Below, piece after piece: positions 32,386-36,907 of a stretch of 36,907 nucleotides of DNA. Made by a program: the position numbers and the translations under genes. Source of the DNA: Planctomycetota bacterium (GTDB lineage Bacteria > Planctomycetota > UBA1135 > UBA2386). Below the pieces are notes generated by a model that ran no database searches, was not told the origin of the DNA, and saw only the letters and a list, made by a program, of their open reading frames with translations. Position 1 is the first letter of the stretch. Each line of letters begins with the position of its first letter. The DNA lies in NCBI GenBank assembly GCA_016794035.1, contig JAEUHS010000076.1:1-36907 (forward strand). Direction: 5' to 3'.

Positions 32386-34269
32386 ATGCGCTCCCTCGCC
32401 AATCTGCTCGCGCTGGTGCTGCTCGCCGCGGCGCCGGGTGCCCAGTGTTTCGTGCCGGCCGGCGGCGCGCCGGCCGGCCTCGTCGCCACCGGCCCGTTCA
32501 CGCCGGCGCACGACGAGGGTCGGTCGCCGCCGATCGACATGCAGCTCGGCGCGGCGGGCTTCCCGATGCCGGGGGCGGCCGGTCCGTGGACGCACTGCGT
32601 CGTCGACGCCAACGGCGTGCTCTACCTGACCAACGGCGCCGCCGCGAACGACCCGATCGACTTCGGCGCCTTCGTCGTCGACGACCTGCGCGGCGCCAGC
32701 GGCGCGTCGCCGCGCGTGTTCCCGTGCTGGCAGGACCTCGAGGGGCCGGCGCCGAGCTGGGCCGTCACCGTCGACACCTCGGTGGCGGGGCGGTTCCGGG
32801 TCGACTGGATCGACGTGCAGCCCTACCTCGCCTCGGGCCAGCTGTTCCGCTGCAGTGCGACGCTGTTCGCCACCGGCGCGGTCGAGTTCCGCTACGGCGC
32901 GCTGCCGCCGTTCGCGGCGGGCTTCGCCGGCGTGTCGATCGGCAACGCGGTCGGCACCGGCGCCGAGACCTCGGTCGACCTGACGACCGGCCCGGACTCG
33001 GGCGCGCTCGGCCTGCTGTTCCAGCAGTTCGGCGGCTTCACCGAGCCATCGGTCGCGCGGCGCACCATCGCGTTGCTGCCGAACGGCACCGGCGGCTACC
33101 AGGCCCTCGTCACCTGCGAGCCGGCCGCGCACGTCGCGTTCGGCGCCGGTTGCTACGACATCGCGCGCGAGTCGTGGTACCAGTACTTCGCCGATGCCGC
33201 GAGCGCATCGGCGGCGCTGCAGGGTCGCAGCCTGACGCTGCAGCCCGCGGGTGCTGGCTACGTCGTCACCTGGAACGCGGGCGGCGCCGCCGGCTACGTG
33301 CCGCCGGTGAACCCGACCAACTTCGTGCGCAGCGACGACGGCCAGCACGTGCTCGACCTGACGCTCGCGGGTCTGCCGGCGCTGCCGGTGCCGGGCGGTG
33401 CGGCGACGACGCTCTACGTGCACGACAACGGCTTCGTCTCGACCGGGGTCGGCAACCTCGGCGGCGCCTGGAACGAGCCGGCGTTCGACGACGTCACGCC
33501 GACGCCCTCGTTCCGCAACGCACCCGAGACCGCGTTCTGGTCGTGGCACGACTACAATCCGTTCGAGGCGACCGGCGGCCAGATCGGCTGGCACTACGAC
33601 GCGGCGCTGACGAAGCTCTACCTGACCTGGCAGGGGGTCGAGAACCACTCGACACCGACGGCGGCGAACCCGAGCACGATCCAGTTCCAGTTCGACCTCG
33701 GCAGCGGTCAGGTCGACTACATCTGGTCGGCGATCGACACCGACACGACGAGCCCGTTCGGCAGCGCGCACCTGATCGGCTACTCACCCGGCGGCGCCTC
33801 GCTCGATCCGGGGCCGCTCGACCTCGCGCTCGACCTGCCGATCGTCAGCGCGCCCGACGTGCGCGCGATGGCGCTGTCGGTCGCGCCGGCGCCGGTGATC
33901 AATCCGAGCACGACGGTCACCTACACGATCGCCAACGTGCCCGAGTTCGCGCCGGGTTCGGGCACGCACATCGCGACGCTGTTCCTCAGCGTCGGCGCGC
34001 AGGTGCCGGGCATCGACCTCGCCGCGTTCGGCGCACCCGGCTGCAGCGTGTTCCTCGCCGCGCTCGAACTGAATCTCGACGTGCCGATCAGTGCGACCTC
34101 GACCGCGACGCGTTCGGTCGCGATCAGCAACGTGTATTTCGCGCCGGGCGATGTTTTCTTCACGCAGGCCGCCGCGCTGTTCGACGCGGCGTTCCCGCTG
34201 CCGAACGGCCAGAACGCGTTCGGCGTGCTGGTCAGCAACGCGGTGCAGAGCACGACGCAGTTGCAGTGA
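32386..34269 (+). CDS. Secreted beta-rich family protein (paralog D)
   Basis: A 627-aa exported protein. The signal peptide ends PGA before QCF (about residue 19). First module: [66 protein letters not shown] and [14 protein letters not shown]. The linker [20 protein letters not shown] leads to a second module with [44 protein letters not shown] and [20 protein letters not shown]. The C-terminal domain runs from about 500 ([20 protein letters not shown]) and ends [15 protein letters not shown], almost the same as paralog A. Side-by-side position and similarity to paralog C indicate a tandem duplication. Confidence 0.87.
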   Translation: MRSLANLLALVLLAAAPGAQCFVPAGGAPAGLVATGPFTPAHDEGRSPPIDMQLGAAGFPMPGAAGPWTHCVVDANGVLYLTNGAAANDPIDFGAFVVDDLRGASGASPRVFPCWQDLEGPAPSWAVTVDTSVAGRFRVDWIDVQPYLASGQLFRCSATLFATGAVEFRYGALPPFAAGFAGVSIGNAVGTGAETSVDLTTGPDSGALGLLFQQFGGFTEPSVARRTIALLPNGTGGYQALVTCEPAAHVAFGAGCYDIARESWYQYFADAASASAALQGRSLTLQPAGAGYVVTWNAGGAAGYVPPVNPTNFVRSDDGQHVLDLTLAGLPALPVPGGAATTLYVHDNGFVSTGVGNLGGAWNEPAFDDVTPTPSFRNAPETAFWSWHDYNPFEATGGQIGWHYDAALTKLYLTWQGVENHSTPTAANPSTIQFQFDLGSGQVDYIWSAIDTDTTSPFGSAHLIGYSPGGASLDPGPLDLALDLPIVSAPDVRAMALSVAPAPVINPSTTVTYTIANVPEFAPGSGTHIATLFLSVGAQVPGIDLAAFGAPGCSVFLAALELNLDVPISATSTATRSVAISNVYFAPGDVFFTQAAALFDAAFPLPNGQNAFGVLVSNAVQSTTQLQ

Positions 34270-34533
34270 GCGGGTCGGCGTCCGGCCGATGGCAGCGCGC
34301 GATCGCGTCGGCGACGGGTGTGAGACGCATGGCCGACGCGTGCGTGGTTGCGGCCGAAAGAAAGCGTATTGCGCATGCGCATGCAGGCTGCGGCAGGCGT
34401 TCGGTGGCGCGCGCGTCGCGTCGGTACGGGGTAGACTGTCGTTCGTCGTTTGTCTACTGTAGGCGCGACGACATCCCTCGTCCGTGTCGATCCCGTCGGA
34501 TCGCCACGCTCCTCTTCTCCTCCTGATCAGATC

Positions 34534-36507
34534 ATGAATCGCATCCTTGCATCTCTTTCCATCGGCATGCTGCTGGCGGCTCCCGCCGCAGCGCAGTGCC
34601 TGACGGGTCTGGGCGCTGCCGTGTCGACCGGCGTCGCCGGCGACGACACCATCGGCGCCACGCACTACGCGTTGGGCCTCACCTACGCCAATCCGATCGG
34701 CGGCGCCCTCCCGGGCGGCTACACGCACGTTCGCGTTTGCTCGAACGGCTGGTTGATGCTGACTGACGGCACGCTGTCCACCGGCCTGCCCGGTACCGGC
34801 AGCTACGGCAGCACGAGCAACACCACCGCGGGCCTCGGCGGCGGCGCGGGCAGCTTCCCCCTGATCGCTCCTTACTGGGGTGACGCGAACATCGTCGGTG
34901 CCGGCAACGCGGTCTACGTCTTGGCGAGCTCGGGCCCCGGCGTCCCGGCCGAGATCACCTGGTCCAACACCAGCGACTACGCCTACACGACGGTCCAGAA
35001 GACCGTGAAGGTGCTGATCTACGATGACCCGGCCGGAACGATCAAGTTCCAGTACGGGACCCCCTTCGCCGTCCAGGGCGGCGCCGCACGCTACATCGGC
35101 GTGTCCACCCGCAACGGTATCGCGACGGTGCCGCCGCAGACGCCGCTCGGCGTTGCCGGTGCCAGCAGCGGCAGTTCGGGTATGTGCTTCAAGACGTTCC
35201 CGACCGGCGCCGTCAATCTGGTCGACCACGAGATCACGTTCTCGCAGAACGGTTTGGGTGGTTGGGCCGTTGCCAACACCTGTGGCACGCCGATCTACCC
35301 GCCGCCGCTCTCGGCTTCCGTCGGCACGGGTTGCTACTCGATCCCGGGTGTTGCGCACGAGAGCTTCTTCGAGTCGTTCGCCACGACCGCGGCCACGAAG
35401 GCGGCGCTCGAGGGTCACTCGATGACGCTGACCCCGATCGTCAGCCCGGCTGGCTACCTCGCGACCTGGAACGTGGGTGGTGCGGCTGCCTATGTCGCAC
35501 CTGGCACGGCGCCTGCTTCGACCGGTGTCGTCACGCTGCCGACCACGGATGATGGTACGACGGTGGTGACTTCGCCATCGCTTACGCCCCTGTCGACGCC
35601 CTTTGGTCCGTCCGCGAGCGTGGGCGTGTCCCACAACGGTGTCGTGTTCATGGATCCGCTCGGCACTGCGGGTTTCACCCCGTCGGCGGCCACGATGGCG
35701 TCCCAGGTCTACGGCGGCTTCTTCTCGTGGATCGACTTCTACGACGTGCCCACGACGAGCGGCAAGATCAAGACCGAAGAGGGCACCGTGGGTGCCGACA
35801 CGGTCCTCTACATCACCTGGGACGGTGTCAACCGCTACAACGTTGCTGGCTCGAACACGATCCAGTTCCAGTTGAACCTGACGACCGGCCAGGTCGACAT
35901 CCTGTGGGTGACGCTGGACGGTGTCTCTTCGCCGTTCTCACCCGGCGCGGTGATCGGCTACACGGACCCGGGCACCTCGGTGCTGCCGGCCGCGATCGAC
36001 TTGGACGGTGGTGGGCTGCCGCTCACGACCTTCCCGGACGTTCCGCCCGTGCTGCCGATGGCCCTGTCGGTCGACACGCTGCCGATCATCACGCTGCCTT
36101 CGGGCGACACCGTGCCGATGACCTGGACGGTGACCAACGTGCCGGAGGCTTCGCACATCCTGGCGGGCCTGCGTGCATGCAACATCGTGTTCAGCATCGC
36201 ACCGGCGGTCGTTGGTGGGCTCGACCTGGGCCTCGTGCTGAACACCCCGCCCAGCCTCTCGGGCTGCGTGGGCTACGTGGCCACGGCTGACGCCTTCGTC
36301 GACGTGACGACGGTCAACGGCACCGGCATCTGCACGTCGACCCCGTTCGTGTTCTCGCCGCCGCCGTCGCTGATCGGCCTCGTGCTGACCACGCAGGCGA
36401 TCGCGATCGCCCCGGCCGGTACCTACGCGGGCTTCCCCAACGACATCGGTGGTGGCAACTCGCTGTGGACCAGCAACGCCATCCAGCAGACCTACAACCC
36501 GCTGTAG
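34534..36507 (+). CDS. Secreted beta-rich family protein, divergent and distinct in codon use (paralog E)
   Basis: A 657-aa exported protein. The signal peptide (MNRILASLSIGMLLAAPAAA) ends before QCL. The first module differs from B-D: HYALGLTYANPIGGALPGGY, VRVCSNGWLMLTDG, FPLIAPYWGDANIVGAG, VKVLIYDDPAGTIKFQYGTP and YIGVSTRNGIA. The VGTGCYSIPGVAHESFFESF linker is at about 268. The second module has SHNGVVFMDPLG, FFSWIDFYDVPTTSGKIKTE, YITWDGVNRYNVAG and [19 protein letters not shown]. The C-terminal domain ends SLWTSNAIQQTYNPL. Third positions carry more T (GGT, GCT, GTT) than in paralogs C and D, which could mean high expression or separate history. The 264-nt upstream region includes a leader partly repeated before the next gene. 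Confidence 0.87.
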   Translation: MNRILASLSIGMLLAAPAAAQCLTGLGAAVSTGVAGDDTIGATHYALGLTYANPIGGALPGGYTHVRVCSNGWLMLTDGTLSTGLPGTGSYGSTSNTTAGLGGGAGSFPLIAPYWGDANIVGAGNAVYVLASSGPGVPAEITWSNTSDYAYTTVQKTVKVLIYDDPAGTIKFQYGTPFAVQGGAARYIGVSTRNGIATVPPQTPLGVAGASSGSSGMCFKTFPTGAVNLVDHEITFSQNGLGGWAVANTCGTPIYPPPLSASVGTGCYSIPGVAHESFFESFATTAATKAALEGHSMTLTPIVSPAGYLATWNVGGAAAYVAPGTAPASTGVVTLPTTDDGTTVVTSPSLTPLSTPFGPSASVGVSHNGVVFMDPLGTAGFTPSAATMASQVYGGFFSWIDFYDVPTTSGKIKTEEGTVGADTVLYITWDGVNRYNVAGSNTIQFQLNLTTGQVDILWVTLDGVSSPFSPGAVIGYTDPGTSVLPAAIDLDGGGLPLTTFPDVPPVLPMALSVDTLPIITLPSGDTVPMTWTVTNVPEASHILAGLRACNIVFSIAPAVVGGLDLGLVLNTPPSLSGCVGYVATADAFVDVTTVNGTGICTSTPFVFSPPPSLIGLVLTTQAIAIAPAGTYAGFPNDIGGGNSLWTSNAIQQTYNPL

Positions 36508-36580
36508 TGTCGGCTGGATCGACCCGCCCCGCTGAACGCCGGCGGCGGGTCGGCCGGCCGCTACCGCGACCGGCCGAGGA

Positions 36581-36611
36581 CGAGCCCGAAGACCGATGGT
36601 CTTCGGGCTCG
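36581..36611 (+). terminator. Intrinsic terminator after paralog E
   Basis: A perfect 14-bp stem, CGAGCCCGAAGACC with GGTCTTCGGGCTCG, on a 3-nt loop, followed by TTCCTTGT. It lies 74 nt after the stop of paralog E and separates it from the next gene. Confidence 0.8.
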
Positions 36612-36754
36612 TTCCTTGTACGGCCATGGTCCGCGTGAGCGCGTCCACGCTTGCTCTGCTCGCGGCGGTCCTCGCGTCGAGCGCAGTGAACCAAGTGTGT
36701 AACGGCAGGCCAGAGGCAAGGGTGCGACACGTCCGAGTCTCACGTGACGAAATT

Positions 36755-36773
36755 CCTCGTCCGTGGCGATCCC
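36755..36773 (+). repeat. Leader element shared with paralog E
   Basis: CCTCGTCCGTGGCGATCCC here matches CCTCGTCCGTGTCGATCCC at 34476-34494 in 18 of 19 positions. Both lie 39 nt before the start codon of a gene with a near-identical signal peptide, so leader and gene start were duplicated together. Confidence 0.7.
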
Positions 36774-36811
36774 AGGTCGCCGTGCTTCCCTTGCACGAGT
36801 CTACGTCTCCC

Positions 36812-36907
36812 ATGCAACGCATCCTTGCGTCTCTTTCCATCGGCGTACTGCTGACGGCCTCCGCCGCGGCGCAGTGCATCAACATCAGTTCCCCCGGCAC
36901 CTTCCTG
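36812..36907 (+). CDS. Secreted family protein, 5' part only (paralog F)
   Basis: The first 32 codons of a gene cut off by the window end. The signal peptide MQRILASLSIGVLLTASAAA is followed by QCINISSPGTFL. It is nearly the same as the signal of paralog E (MNRILASLSIGMLLAAPAAA), and 26 of 27 bases match from CGCATCCTTGC onward. The mature N-terminus already differs from E, so the rest of the protein may have a different first module. No Shine-Dalgarno sequence is seen. Confidence 0.75.
   Translation, partial: MQRILASLSIGVLLTASAAAQCINISSPGTFL

Noticed and set aside
29443..33771. 1442-codon minus-strand frame extending upstream of kdsA
   Set aside because: Only its last 280 codons are kdsA. 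The rest is antisense to paralogs C and D and lacks any domain.
1..36907. CRISPR array, prophage, integron or rRNA operon
   Set aside because: No regularly spaced short repeats, phage structural genes, integrase or rRNA motifs were seen anywhere in the window.

Overview
The window is about 70% GC, gene-dense bacterial DNA that reads as a planctomycete (Planctomycetota) chromosome. Four things point there: a DUF1800/DUF1501 gene pair, a Ser/Thr kinase with a C-terminal helical region, a large family of secreted Gly/Ala/Thr-rich beta proteins ending in a common tail, and a Gram-negative envelope (kdsA, a beta-barrel porin-like protein). The lineage is inferred from gene content; no rRNA is present to confirm it.

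Layout. 1-3787: a terminator, a secreted family protein and a porin-like barrel, all on +. 3771-6729: a four-gene minus-strand operon of sulfur-handling proteins (Cys-rich TusA-like, DsrE-like, TusA-OsmC fusion, core MetE-like methyltransferase). 6730-7750: decayed DNA holding the remains of a Rab-like small GTPase gene, broken by a 1-nt frameshift and by a 314-bp MITE-like insertion with inverted ends and a 9-bp target duplication. 7844-9417: two tRNA-Gln genes, a dGTPase-like HD hydrolase and tRNA-Glu. 9586-13036: a PDZ protein, a sugar-nucleotide epimerase and a glycosyltransferase with a repeat tail. 13037-13695 has no gene but carries a tandem hairpin that may end a minus-strand RNA. 13696-16792: a coupled RluA-like / TruD / MTA phosphorylase operon. 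16828-23038 (minus): a carboxypeptidase-regulatory-like protein, a FabZ-like hot-dog protein, a GT39-type membrane glycosyltransferase coupled to a GT2 enzyme, and another secreted family protein. 23229-27391: a secreted protein of unknown function, DUF1800 and DUF1501, overlapping or closely spaced. 27572-30282 (minus): kdsA translationally coupled to a Ser/Thr kinase. 30496-36907: four consecutive secreted family genes, the last cut by the window end.

How the genes fit together. Much of the window serves the cell envelope: Kdo and glycan synthesis, glycosyltransferases, a barrel protein, and many exported proteins whose signal peptides all end in Ala before Gln. The most unusual features are the sulfur-relay operon, the MITE inside the GTPase relic, the shared C-terminal tail of the secreted family, the near-identical leader and signal-peptide regions of the last two genes, and several start codons that sit 7-9 nt after a TANNNT box with no Shine-Dalgarno sequence, as leaderless transcripts would.
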